In this document: positions 23,770 to 32,129 of the stretch, in pieces
How positions within the stretch are numbered: the stretch's first letter is position 1
Layout of the letters: each line of letters begins with the position of its first letter
From: Candidatus Latescibacterota bacterium
GTDB lineage: Bacteria; Latescibacterota; UBA2968; SICM01
Assembly (NCBI GenBank): GCA_009694805.1
Contig: SICM01000019.1
Location: forward strand, 1 to 39,616
Direction of reading: 5' to 3'
DNA length: 39,616 nt
Made by a program: the position numbers and the translations under genes
The notes under the pieces: model-generated
The model's database searches: none
Seen by the model: the letters and a program-made list of their open reading frames with translations, nothing else
Told to the model about the DNA's origin: nothing

Positions 23770-26700
23770 TTACGCCGTCACGGCCTCCCCGGCCAGTTGC
23801 CGCCGGCCCTGCGCGGCGTAGTCGGCCTTGAGTTCGGGCGGGACGGTGCGCCAGACGAGGAAGCGCTTGCGAAGGACGTTGAGGAAGCCCCGGTTGATGC
23901 GCTTCCAGGAGGCCACGTCCCCGCTCAGGCGGTGGATCGTGACCTCGATCCGGTAGATGTTGTACTCCCCGGTGGGGATGGCGAGCAGGTGGACCTCCTG
24001 GCTGATGCCCAGGTCGTAGGGGGCCAGCCAGGTGGTCATGGAGATCTCGTACTGCGGTTCTCCATCGAGGTCCGTGGCGGTGAATTTGACATTGTCGGCC
24101 ACGAAGTCTCCGACGGACCCCTCGCCGTAGGACTCGAACACCCGCGTCAGGTAGGTGTACATCCCCAGGACCTCGGCCCCCCCGACGGTGAACGGGAAGT
24201 CGAACACCCACCGGTCCCCGTCTGGCTCGGGGAACGACCACTTTCGGGTGACGTCGGGCACGGCCATGTCGGACGCCTTCTTGGCCGGGTAGAGGGTGGA
24301 GAGGAAGACGGTGACCATGACGATGAGGGTCGAGGAGACGGCGGAGAGGGAGGAGTAGTTGAGGGACATGCCCCCCAGCTTCCCGGCCATGGACAGGAAC
24401 AGGACCATCGTCTGCCCGATCAGGTAGCCGAGGACCGCGCCGAGCGTGGCGAACACGGCGGCCTCGGCCAGGAAGAGCGCGCCGATGTGGGACGGGGCCA
24501 GGCCCACGGAGGAGTAGATGCCGATCTCCCGGAAGCGCTCGTAGACCGCGCCCATCATGGTGTTGAGGACGATGAGGGCGGCAATGACGATGGGGATGAA
24601 GAGGTTGCCGAGGCCGGAGATGGAGGTGGACCCGATGGAGGAGTAGACGACGACCTTTTCGTTATACGAGACGAACATGGTCAGCGACACGCGGGACATG
24701 AAGTCCTCGATGTCGGTCAGGAAGTCTGCCTTCGGGGCTCCATTCGCATCCTTGAAGTTCGTGACGGCGATGGAGACGAGCTGGCCCTCGATGCCCCGGA
24801 CGGTCTCGTAGGGGAGGAGCAGGACGTTGGTCGATTCGAGGTGGGTGAAGCTCTCGATGGGCGCGGCGGCCACGACGCGGGGGTCCTGGTCGGCCTGCTC
24901 CGAGAGCTGGTCCTTCTCCTTCACGGTGTCCACGGGCGTGAGCTTCTCGTCGTCGATGTCCTTGTACTTGTTGAACCCCTCGGAGTTCAGGATGCCGATG
25001 ACGGTGAACGTCTTACCGAGCGTCCGGATGCGGGCCTTCCCGGCGTCCTCCGGGTAGATGCCGACGAGCTCGGCCAGGTCATTGGGGAGGATGCAGACGT
25101 CCCGCTCGCCGGGCTGGAACCAGCGGCCGCTGATGAGATGCCTATCCGCGTGGGTCACCTCCGTCTCCTGCGGGGTGAGGCCCAGGATGGCGTTGACGAA
25201 GCTGCTGGTCCCGGTCGTGACGCCGATGTCGAATTCGAGATAATTTTTCCCTGCCGGCTCCTGCCGGCTGCCCTCGGAGACGCGCTCGAAGTCCAGGTAG
25301 GCGCGCTCCCCCTTCACCTGAGACATGTACCAGGCGCGGGGCGCCAGGGTGGCCTTTCCCGCGAAGGCGCTCTCCACGTAGGAGAGGACGGACTCCTGGA
25401 GCCCGCGCCAGGCACGGTCCCGGATGAGGCCGCCGGCGTAGGTGGGCTTGTTGTCCCGGGGGAGCCTGTAGAATTTGAGCGCCGTCTGCACGGAGGTGAA
25501 CGACAGGACGGTGAAGGTGAGCAGGGTGAGCGTGGCGGCGGTCAGCCAGGTGCGTATGGGGCGCTTCCGGAGGTTGGAGATGCCCAGGGTGATGGCCGCG
25601 GCCGTGGCGCTGATCCGGCCCACGTCGGCCTCGTGGACGCCGGAGGAGGCGCGCTTCATCTTCTTGACCTCGTCGCCGAACTTGGAGATGACGATGACCA
25701 TGGCCACGGCCCCCATGGCCATGATGACGAAGGCGAGGAAGATGATGTAGGGGGAGGACGACAGCTTGAACGCCGGATGCACGAACCGGAGGACGATGAA
25801 CAGGAGGGTGAAGAACCCCGCGAACCCCATCAGCCGACGCAGGATGTCCGGGAACCCGAACAGCAGCCGCTCGCAGAACATGGAGAAGGGGAGGAGCAGG
25901 ATGAAGTAGAAGATGATGCCGCGCACGGTGTCATTGGCCGTCTCCTTGACCTCCGGGTAGCCCCTGGCCTCCAGGCCCCAGGCCTGCCGCGCCGAGGCGA
26001 CGAACTTCTCGTAGTCGAGGGCCTCGAGATGGCTCTTCGCATCGAGCAGGGCCTGCCGCGCCTCCTCGTGGAGGCGGAAGAGGCGCTGGTTGGACACGCC
26101 GTAGCGGGCGAGCTGTTTCATGCGCACGTCGTCGATCACCCACATGTCGCGCGCGGCCTGGTAGGAGGGGACGGGGATGAAACCCTCGGAGGTGCTGTAG
26201 CCGACGCCCATCGCCCGGTCGAGCGTGGCGTCATCCACCTTCTCGGGCGAGACCGGGTTGAGGAGGAGGTCCTCCGGGGCGTTGATGAGCAGATATTTGA
26301 TGCCGAAGATGCCGGTGCTCATCAGGATCTTCAGCCGGTCATCGGGCCTGCCGAAGGCCACGGCCGCGCGGGTGATGTTGTTCTCCTGACGGCTCTGGTT
26401 GGGGACGTAGGAATAGCCGTACCACTGGGGCTGCGTGTCGTTGGCGCCCAGGACGGTCATGTTGTCCAGGGCGGACAGGTAGCTCGAGTCGACGATCTCG
26501 AAGATGCTGATGGCCCGGCACTTGAACAGGACCTCCATCATCTCGTTCTCCCACCAGCCGTAGCGCTGATCGATGGGGAAGCTGCCGTTCCCCTCCGTGC
26601 CCATGTCCGGGGCGGAGACGATCTCCCCGCTCTCCGGGTGGAGCTCATAGGCGAGGATCTGGTTGGAGAAGCGGTTGGCCACGATCGGAAAGCTGAACCG

Positions 26701-28518
26701 CCCGGTCTTTTCGACCTCCTGCTCGGTCCCGTAGTCCGGGCCGGTCTGAGAGGCCTCGTGCCGGACGTAGAGGGGGCCGGTCGTGGTCTTCGTCACGATG
26801 AGCGTCCGGATGCCGCCCACGCTGTTGGTGGGGGCGGGCTGCTGGTAGGTGACCACAGCCCCCGGCACGGGCACGCGGGGGATGGCGAAGTCCACGTCGC
26901 GCCGGAACCAGAGGATGCGGCCCTTCAGGCTGTGGCCCAGGTCCTGGAGGACGAGCTTGGAGACGCGGAAGAAGTCCGGGTCTTCGACGGCCTTCAGGAG
27001 GGCCGCGACCACGGACCGCGTCTGCTGGGTCAGGTTGGCATAGTTCACCCGGTCGGGCAGGTCGTTCGGGGTGTCCACCAGGTCTCGCACCGTGGAGGGG
27101 GTGGCCAGGGTGATGCCCTCCTTGCCGACGAAGGTGACGGCCTCGCTGTCGAAGCCGAGGCGGATGGGCATGTAGTTCTTCCAGGTCCGCTTGGGCGGGG
27201 CGATGGCGTCGATGTGGCGGAGGGAGTCGGCGGTGCCGGGATAGACGCGGTGGAGGTAGTCGGTGAACTTTTTGGCGTAGGGGGCCAGGAGGTTGTTCTG
27301 GTAGTTGTTGGTCTGCCAGGTGGAGTTGTAGAAGGTGGCGTGGGAGAAGCTGGCGATCTGGTCGCTCTCAGAAGAGAGGTCGAGGCCGATGAACAGCTTG
27401 AAGTCGATCTTGTCCTTGTCCGGGATGAGTTCCCGGAAGTGGTCGCTGACGCGGGAATGGCGGTAGAGGAAGTCGTTGATCCCGGCCATGCCCTGGAAGT
27501 GGCCCGACGCGGCCAGGAACATGACGGTGTACTTCGGCCGCGCCTTCTGGAGCGCCCTGGCCGCCTGAAGCAGGGCGGCCATGCCCGTGGCGTTCTCCGC
27601 GCCCGGGGCGAGGGCAGGGACGACAGAGGCGGCGTCGTAAAAGGCGGAGAGGACGATGACCTGGTCCTTCCACCGGCGGTCACTGTGCGCGTCGATGGGG
27701 GCGTCGAGGCCGGGGATGACGCCGTAGAGGTTCTTAGCCTGGACCTCCTCCCAGTCCATCCGGCCCTCGACGGTGACCTCCGCGCCGGCCCCGGCGAGCT
27801 GAAGGAGGGCGGGGGCGTCCTCTTTGCGCACCCAGTAGCGGGGGATGTCCGCCGGGACGCGCAGGAACTTGTCCGAGGCCTGGCCCTGGTTGACCCCGCC
27901 GTCATCGTAGAAGAGGATGGCCTTCGCGCCGAGCATCCGGGCGTTGATGTAGCTCTGGCCGCTGCCGAAGCCGAGGAGGACGACGCTGCCGTCCACCTTC
28001 TTCCCGCCGTAGTCCTTGAACTCCCCCTTCCCGCCGTAGACCAGCGGGCCGGTCACCCCTCCTTCGGGAAGCGTGGGGGTGCGGACCTGGTTGGGCCAGA
28101 ATCCGTAGAGGGGGATCTCCTGCCCCGTGCCCGCGACGCGGAGCTTCGACCCTTTGTCTATGGGGACGGTGACGGGGAACGACTCGACGCGGATGTCCTT
28201 CAGGCCGACCTGCCCGAACTGCTCCTGGACGTAGCGAAACGCCTCTTCGTGGCCGGGGTAGCCGACGAGCCGGGAGGGGACCGACGCGAGCCGCTCCACC
28301 GTCGCCCGGAGGTCGGCCTCGGAGACGGCGTCGGCCACGGCCCGGATCTGGCGGTCCCGCTCCGAGATCTCCAGCGGCCTGAGCACCGGCACGGTCTGCT
28401 GGATGTTGAAGATGCGAACGAACCAGTCGGTCACCTGCCCCGGGTTGAAGATGGTGACCGAGGAGAGCATGAAGGCCGCGATGACCCACAGGAGGACCGT
28501 GCCGAGTTTGCGTAGCAT
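23770..28518 (-). CDS. Giant fusion: M28-peptidase-like ectodomain plus FtsX/MacB-type permease
   Basis: 1582 residues. Residues 1-25 form an N-terminal membrane anchor. About 60-500 is an M28-peptidase-like region with a PA-type insert (about 155-250). The metal sites are degenerate: SAFYDAAS (291-298) replaces HxD, GAENATG (306-312) replaces GAxD, and ASGHFQG (337-343) replaces SGEE. About 530-640 resembles a carboxypeptidase-regulatory-like beta-sandwich. Four membrane helices follow (868-945 and 990-1013), then a periplasmic domain (1014-1300), then the FtsX core with NTMMGAVYERFREIGIYSSVGLAPSHIGALFLAEAA (1319-1354) and two further helices to 1412, and a C-terminal soluble part (1420-1582). 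FtsX proteins are driven by an ATPase, but none is encoded nearby. It probably transmits a periplasmic signal or extrudes a substrate; the M28 part likely binds rather than cuts. Confidence 0.88.
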   Translation of the reverse strand: MLRKLGTVLLWVIAAFMLSSVTIFNPGQVTDWFVRIFNIQQTVPVLRPLEISERDRQIRAVADAVSEADLRATVERLASVPSRLVGYPGHEEAFRYVQEQFGQVGLKDIRVESFPVTVPIDKGSKLRVAGTGQEIPLYGFWPNQVRTPTLPEGGVTGPLVYGGKGEFKDYGGKKVDGSVVLLGFGSGQSYINARMLGAKAILFYDDGGVNQGQASDKFLRVPADIPRYWVRKEDAPALLQLAGAGAEVTVEGRMDWEEVQAKNLYGVIPGLDAPIDAHSDRRWKDQVIVLSAFYDAASVVPALAPGAENATGMAALLQAARALQKARPKYTVMFLAASGHFQGMAGINDFLYRHSRVSDHFRELIPDKDKIDFKLFIGLDLSSESDQIASFSHATFYNSTWQTNNYQNNLLAPYAKKFTDYLHRVYPGTADSLRHIDAIAPPKRTWKNYMPIRLGFDSEAVTFVGKEGITLATPSTVRDLVDTPNDLPDRVNYANLTQQTRSVVAALLKAVEDPDFFRVSKLVLQDLGHSLKGRILWFRRDVDFAIPRVPVPGAVVTYQQPAPTNSVGGIRTLIVTKTTTGPLYVRHEASQTGPDYGTEQEVEKTGRFSFPIVANRFSNQILAYELHPESGEIVSAPDMGTEGNGSFPIDQRYGWWENEMMEVLFKCRAISIFEIVDSSYLSALDNMTVLGANDTQPQWYGYSYVPNQSRQENNITRAAVAFGRPDDRLKILMSTGIFGIKYLLINAPEDLLLNPVSPEKVDDATLDRAMGVGYSTSEGFIPVPSYQAARDMWVIDDVRMKQLARYGVSNQRLFRLHEEARQALLDAKSHLEALDYEKFVASARQAWGLEARGYPEVKETANDTVRGIIFYFILLLPFSMFCERLLFGFPDILRRLMGFAGFFTLLFIVLRFVHPAFKLSSSPYIIFLAFVIMAMGAVAMVIVISKFGDEVKKMKRASSGVHEADVGRISATAAAITLGISNLRKRPIRTWLTAATLTLLTFTVLSFTSVQTALKFYRLPRDNKPTYAGGLIRDRAWRGLQESVLSYVESAFAGKATLAPRAWYMSQVKGERAYLDFERVSEGSRQEPAGKNYLEFDIGVTTGTSSFVNAILGLTPQETEVTHADRHLISGRWFQPGERDVCILPNDLAELVGIYPEDAGKARIRTLGKTFTVIGILNSEGFNKYKDIDDEKLTPVDTVKEKDQLSEQADQDPRVVAAAPIESFTHLESTNVLLLPYETVRGIEGQLVSIAVTNFKDANGAPKADFLTDIEDFMSRVSLTMFVSYNEKVVVYSSIGSTSISGLGNLFIPIVIAALIVLNTMMGAVYERFREIGIYSSVGLAPSHIGALFLAEAAVFATLGAVLGYLIGQTMVLFLSMAGKLGGMSLNYSSLSAVSSTLIVMVTVFLSTLYPAKKASDMAVPDVTRKWSFPEPDGDRWVFDFPFTVGGAEVLGMYTYLTRVFESYGEGSVGDFVADNVKFTATDLDGEPQYEISMTTWLAPYDLGISQEVHLLAIPTGEYNIYRIEVTIHRLSGDVASWKRINRGFLNVLRKRFLVWRTVPPELKADYAAQGRRQLAGEAVTA

Positions 28519-28536
28519 GACGAGACCTCAAAACAA

Positions 28537-28650
28537 GGGATCAGGGGTCAGGGGTCGGGAAAGGCAAAAGCAGGTGTCAGGTGTCAGGAAAAGTACAGAT
28601 CATCGGTCTTTGTTTTTTTCTGACACCCGATCCCTGGCCCCCGGCCCCGT
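28537..28650. repeat. Inverted heptad array, unit GGGTCAG / GTGTCAG
   Basis: GGGTCAG x2 and GTGTCAG x2 are mirrored after an AT-rich spacer by CTGACAC, CCGATCC, CTGGCCC and CCGGCCC. It fills the gap between the DUF6807 gene stop and the start of the FtsX fusion. The unit is shared with 31160-31250. Confidence 0.8.
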
Positions 28651-28654
28651 TTTT

Positions 28655-29809
28655 TCACACGATCTGGGCGACTGGAGGATTGGCGAAGTCGTGATACCGC
28701 TCCCGCACGCGCCCCTCGGCCGCATCCCCGGCGTGGACGTAGAAGCGGTAGGAGGCCTTCAATTCCTGTCCCGCCGGCAGGACATAGTAGGACCGTTGCT
28801 TGATGTCGCCGGTGTAGTGGGAGAGGCCGAAGGGGTTGGCGGTCATCAGGCCATAGTCCCGCACGTGCCAACGGGTGGGGTGCCGGAAGCTGTCCGGGGC
28901 GTCCATGATCGTGACGCCGACGGTCCTGCCGTTGACGGGGCCGGAGTAGTCGCACCAGTGGGCGGGCTTGCCCCACGTCTCCTTCTCGCCGATGCCGCCG
29001 TAGGCGTTCTCGATCCTGCCGCCGTGCCGGACCTCCATGGACTCCTGGACGCGGATGGAGGCCAGGCCGCCCTCCTTCGTGTCGGCGAAGAGCACGTCCA
29101 TGTCCATCGCTTTGAGCGTCAACCGGAGGTCGAAGGTGAGGGTCGGCGCCTTATAGAAGGTCCATTCCGCGGTCTCCTCCAGGAGCTTGTTCGCCCGCGT
29201 GGGGCAGGCCCATCCTTCGGGACCCACCCAGTCCCCCTTCGCCACGATGCGTCCGAGGACAGGGCCGCTCTCCAGGGCGTCGAAGCCGGTGTGCTTCGTC
29301 CTGCCGTGGCCGGGCGTCTCCGCCCAGTTGTTGAGCCCGTTGATTTCGCCGTGGGCGATCCAGACGGACCGGTGGTGGGGGTGATCCAGCTTGTCTCCGG
29401 GGGCTGCGAGGTTGCGGGTGACGCCGTCTCCGTGGGGTCCGACCAGTGGGTAGAGGTGGGGGCGCGCCAGGTCTGCGCCGTAGCGGTAGGCCGTGGCCAG
29501 TTTTCCGGCGACGGAGACGCGAACTTCGTGCTCCGGGGTCTTCTCCAGAACGACCCCCCCTTTCTGGCCTCCCCCTTCGGCGCCGAGGGCGATCTGATAT
29601 TTTCGCTCCTGGCCCGCCTTCAGATCCTCCACGATCCAGTGCAGGGACGCCTGTCCCCCGCGCACGACGACCTGACAGGGCACCGGGGCATCCGACCCGC
29701 TCTCCCGCAGCGATGCCTGAGTGACCCCGGCATCTCCGAGGGGCACGGAGGCCGGACAATGCAGCCGGTCGTGGGGCCCTGCCTTCAGGGCGATCTCCTT
29801 CGTTGCCAT
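28655..29809 (-). CDS. PmoA-like / DUF6807-family protein
   Basis: About 384 residues from ATG 29809, which has GGGAGG about 9 bases upstream; frames from 29908 would include a heptad array. DHPHHRSVWIAHGEINGLNNWAE and WCDYSGPVNGRTVGVTIMDAPDSFRHPTRWHVRDYGLMTANPFG (28 kDa core) are typical of the so-called methane oxygenase PmoA family (DUF6807), which despite its name is not a methane monooxygenase. It shows an all-beta, galactose-mutarotase-like pattern. The His-rich DHPHHRS may bind metal or sugar. No signal peptide. It precedes the FtsX fusion on the same strand. Confidence 0.85.
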   Translation of the reverse strand: MATKEIALKAGPHDRLHCPASVPLGDAGVTQASLRESGSDAPVPCQVVVRGGQASLHWIVEDLKAGQERKYQIALGAEGGGQKGGVVLEKTPEHEVRVSVAGKLATAYRYGADLARPHLYPLVGPHGDGVTRNLAAPGDKLDHPHHRSVWIAHGEINGLNNWAETPGHGRTKHTGFDALESGPVLGRIVAKGDWVGPEGWACPTRANKLLEETAEWTFYKAPTLTFDLRLTLKAMDMDVLFADTKEGGLASIRVQESMEVRHGGRIENAYGGIGEKETWGKPAHWCDYSGPVNGRTVGVTIMDAPDSFRHPTRWHVRDYGLMTANPFGLSHYTGDIKQRSYYVLPAGQELKASYRFYVHAGDAAEGRVRERYHDFANPPVAQIV

Positions 29810-29819
29810 TAATCGTGTC

Positions 29820-29870
29820 CTCCCAATCGTGTCAAATGTCAAACATGAAACGCCAAACGTGAAAGACCTG
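29820..29870. repeat. Tandem degenerate heptads (GTCAAAT / CGTGAAA type)
   Basis: GTCAAAT, GTCAAAC, ATGAAAC, GCCAAAC and GTGAAAG run in a single arm upstream of the DUF6807 start. It overlaps the likely leader of that gene. Confidence 0.6.
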
Positions 29871-29906
29871 TTTGCGTCTCCCATTCCACGCTTTAGTACG
29901 TGTGCC

Positions 29907-29934
29907 ACAACCTAATAAAACCCAAATAGGTTGT
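29907..29934. promoter_or_regulatory. Candidate operator: 8-bp inverted repeat in the divergent intergenic region
   Basis: ACAACCTA and TAGGTTGT are exact inverted repeats separated by 12 AT-rich bases, between the divergent DUF6807 and protease genes. Size and symmetry suit a dimeric regulator. No regulator gene is adjacent. Confidence 0.4.
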
Positions 29935-29979
29935 CAAGTAAAACAAACGCGGCAGGGGACATCAAGACCTTTTTCAGCC

Positions 29980-30008
29980 TTGACTTGGATTTTGCTTTCC
30001 CCCATATT
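29980..30008 (+). promoter_or_regulatory. Candidate sigma70-type promoter for the protease gene
   Basis: TTGACT (29980-29985) and CATATT (30003-30008) are separated by exactly 17 bases and lie in one of the few AT-rich stretches, about 50 bases before the protease ATG at 30060. It would give a leader of roughly 45 bases. Confidence 0.45.
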
Positions 30009-30059
30009 AGAGCCCGTACGAAAATCCCATTCTTTTATCCTGACCCCCTTTTTTAGATC

Positions 30060-31157
30060 ATGGACCCTCACCTCTCATCTCTCGCCCTCCTCGTTCGCTG
30101 TTCCGTCATCGCTCTTGCGCTCGCCTTCGCCTGTGCCCCAAAGTATGTGATCCCCCACGACGGCCTCTACGACAGCCAGTTGCCGGCTGTCACGGCCGAG
30201 TCACGGCGGGTGTTCGACCGCCTGTTCGCCGCCACGGTGAAGGTGACGTGGACGCCGGAGTACCGGACGACGCACTACCACCACGATCTGGACCGAAAGG
30301 GAAAGCCCTTCTCCGACCCGGCGAGTCCGACGGGGTTTCGTCTGCTGCGCGGGGAGGCGGGCATCGTCATCTCCCGGGACGCCCATTCCGTCGTCGGGTC
30401 CGGGGTGCTGATCGCCCGGCGGGCCACCGGCACGGGCCTGGATGCGGGCGTGGTCCTGACGGTGGCGCACGTGGTCACAGCCCCGGACACGATGCGTTCC
30501 TACCTGTGGGACGAACAGGGCCAGCCCACCGGGGTCCTGACCTCGATCTCGGTGAAGACCTCTGATTTTGTGTTCATCACCGGACGCGGGGGGGTCCACG
30601 CCGGGGCGGCTGTGCGGAAGGTGGACCGGGAGCAGGACCTGGCGCTGCTGACGGCCAGCATCCCGGCGACGACAGGTGCGCTGGAGGACTTCAGCTTCAG
30701 GGTGGGGGACTCCTCGGCGCTGGACTGGGGGACCCTCACCTATCTGCTCGGCTATCCGCACGGCCAGGCGCAGTTGACGTGGGGCATCGTCAGCCCGGGG
30801 GCGCGGGAGGGGGATTTCCAGGTGGCGGCCACAGTCAACCTCGGGTACAGCGGCGGGCCGGTGATCGCCATCCGGGACGGCCTGCCCAACGTGGAGCTGG
30901 TCGGCCTGTGCAAATGGGCCTCCACGAACAATATTCGCTACATCGCGCCGAACGACATGCTCGGCGAGGGGGTGCGGATGACGCCCCGCCTGATCGAGGA
31001 GACCGTGGTGAAAGAGGCCCGGCAGATCGAGTACGGGACGGCATTCGTGGTGCCGATCAACGTCATCCGCAAGTTCGTGCTCGGCGCGCGGGAGGTCTTC
31101 GCGGAGAAGGGGATCGATGTCCTCAATTATCCTTCGCTCAGGGGATGGGGGTTCTGA
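30060..31157 (+). CDS. Exported trypsin-like (S1C / DegP-type) serine protease without PDZ domain
   Basis: 365 residues. The N-terminus is hydrophobic and ends in LALAFAC (Cys25), a signal peptide with a weak lipobox, so the protein is periplasmic or a lipoprotein. The catalytic triad is complete: His137 in LTVAHVV, Asp193 in DLALL and Ser264 in GYSGGPV. About 40 residues between His and Asp are expanded relative to DegP. The C-terminal 70 residues have no PDZ domain; FVVPINVIRKFVL closes the barrel. It probably degrades or processes envelope proteins. It is the first plus-strand gene after the divergent region, and the SUMF1 gene follows after a heptad array. Confidence 0.85.
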   Translation: MDPHLSSLALLVRCSVIALALAFACAPKYVIPHDGLYDSQLPAVTAESRRVFDRLFAATVKVTWTPEYRTTHYHHDLDRKGKPFSDPASPTGFRLLRGEAGIVISRDAHSVVGSGVLIARRATGTGLDAGVVLTVAHVVTAPDTMRSYLWDEQGQPTGVLTSISVKTSDFVFITGRGGVHAGAAVRKVDREQDLALLTASIPATTGALEDFSFRVGDSSALDWGTLTYLLGYPHGQAQLTWGIVSPGAREGDFQVAATVNLGYSGGPVIAIRDGLPNVELVGLCKWASTNNIRYIAPNDMLGEGVRMTPRLIEETVVKEARQIEYGTAFVVPINVIRKFVLGAREVFAEKGIDVLNYPSLRGWGF

Positions 31158-31159
31158 GA

Positions 31160-31288
31160 AAGGAAGGGGCCAGGGGTCAGGGGTCAGGAAAAGCAAAAAC
31201 AGGGGTCAGAGATTGGTTTTCCCCGGCCCCCGGCCCCTGGCCCCCGACCCCTACTTTTGGCCTTCTACCTTCTGCTTACTGCCTTCTG
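31160..31288. repeat. Inverted heptad array GGGTCAG plus GCCTTCT heptads
   Basis: GGGGCCA, GGGGTCA and GGGGTCA are mirrored after a spacer by CCCCGGC, CCCCGGC, CCCTGGC and CCCGACC. They are followed directly by a second set, GCCTTCT, ACCTTCT, GCTTACT and GCCTTCT. The second set is the 5' end of the SUMF1-like gene and encodes its signal peptide. Confidence 0.75.
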
Positions 31289-32031
31289 TCCTGCCTGGGC
31301 GGACGACACGGTCGAAGTCCCTGCGGGACCTTTCCTCATGGGGTCGGCGGAAGGAGAGAAGGATGAAGCCCCTCCCCACACCGTGTCCCTCGATGCCTTC
31401 GCTATCGACCGGACGGAGGTGACGAATGCGGCCTATGCCCTCTTCTGGAAGGCCGACGGGGGTCCGGAGAGTCCCCACACCCCGGGCAACTTCGAGGGAC
31501 GCGGGGCCGTGCGGTGGCCGGAGGCGGCCCGCGAGCGGCCGGACCACCCGGTGGTGGGCGTCACGTGGTTCGATGCAGCGGCTTACTGCCGGTGGGCGGG
31601 GAAGCGGCTGCCGACCGAGGCGGAGTGGGAGAAGGCGGCGCGGGGGACGGACGGGCGGGTCTGGCCGTGGGGGAATGCGTTCGGAGGGGGGGACTCCGCG
31701 CGCGCCAACGTCTACAACGGGGACGACGGATATGTGCAATCGACGGCCCCGGTCGGACGCTTCCCATCGGGGGCCAGCCCCTGCGGGGCGCTCGACATGG
31801 CGGGCAATGTCTGGGAGTGGGTGGCCGACTGGTATGGGTCGGACGCCTACGGAAGGTCTCCGAGAAAGAACCCGAAGGGGGTGGAACGGGGCGGGGGTGC
31901 GCACGCTGCGGGGCGGGTCCTGGGCGGCCACGCGTGTGTACGCCCGCACGACGTATCGAAACAGCAGCTTTCTGCCCACGGAGCGCCTGCGGGATGCGGG
32001 GTTTCGTTGCGCGGCGGATGCGAGAAAGTGA
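31257..32031 (+). pseudogene. SUMF1/FGE-type (formylglycine-generating-like) protein, frameshifted near the C-terminus
   Basis: From TTG 31257 the frame gives a signal peptide (AFYLLLTAFCPAWA), then the SUMF1 pattern VPAGPFLMGSAEGEKDEAP, HPVVGVTWFDAAAYCRWAGKRLPTEAEWEKAARG and DMAGNVWEWVADWY. After GVER at about 31889 the frame goes wrong. The expected LRGGSWAATRVYARTTYRN, then RLRDAGFRCAAD, lies in the next frame and stops at 32031. One surplus base in the G-rich run 31888-31897 explains it. The cysteine pair of true FGE is absent (RTTYRNSS), so it belonged to the non-sulfatase SUMF1 group (substrate-binding or other oxidases). It could be a sequencing error, or a real inactivation. It lies between the protease and Wzi-like genes on one strand. 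Confidence 0.8.
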
Positions 32032-32129
32032 AAAATGCAAAGTGTAAAGTGCAAAATGAAAGATGAAAAGGGGCGGGTTGCGGTTCTGTTTTGCATTTTG
32101 CATTTTGCATTCTGCATTCTGCATTTCAC
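32025..32129. repeat. Inverted heptad array, unit GCAAAAT, overlapping the Wzi-like gene start
   Basis: AAAATGC, AAAGTGT, AAAGTGC and AAAATGA are followed by TTTTGCA, TTTTGCA, TTTTGCA, TTCTGCA and TTCTGCA in inverse orientation. It is the same unit as 1503-1597. The right arm is translated as the signal peptide of the next gene. Confidence 0.85.

Noticed and set aside
23797..28515. A 1572-codon open frame antisense to the M28/FtsX fusion
   Set aside because: Same artefact: composition-driven (VDG, AGD, LRRG patterns), no membrane segments or motifs, while the minus strand has a coherent permease.
28655..29809. Methane monooxygenase PmoA subunit
   Set aside because: The family name is misleading: the protein has no membrane helices or copper-site pattern of particulate methane monooxygenase and no pmoB or pmoC neighbours.
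28655..29908. Longer start for the DUF6807 protein at 29908
   Set aside because: The extra 33 residues are encoded by a heptad array and lack a ribosome site; ATG 29809 has GGGAGG upstream.
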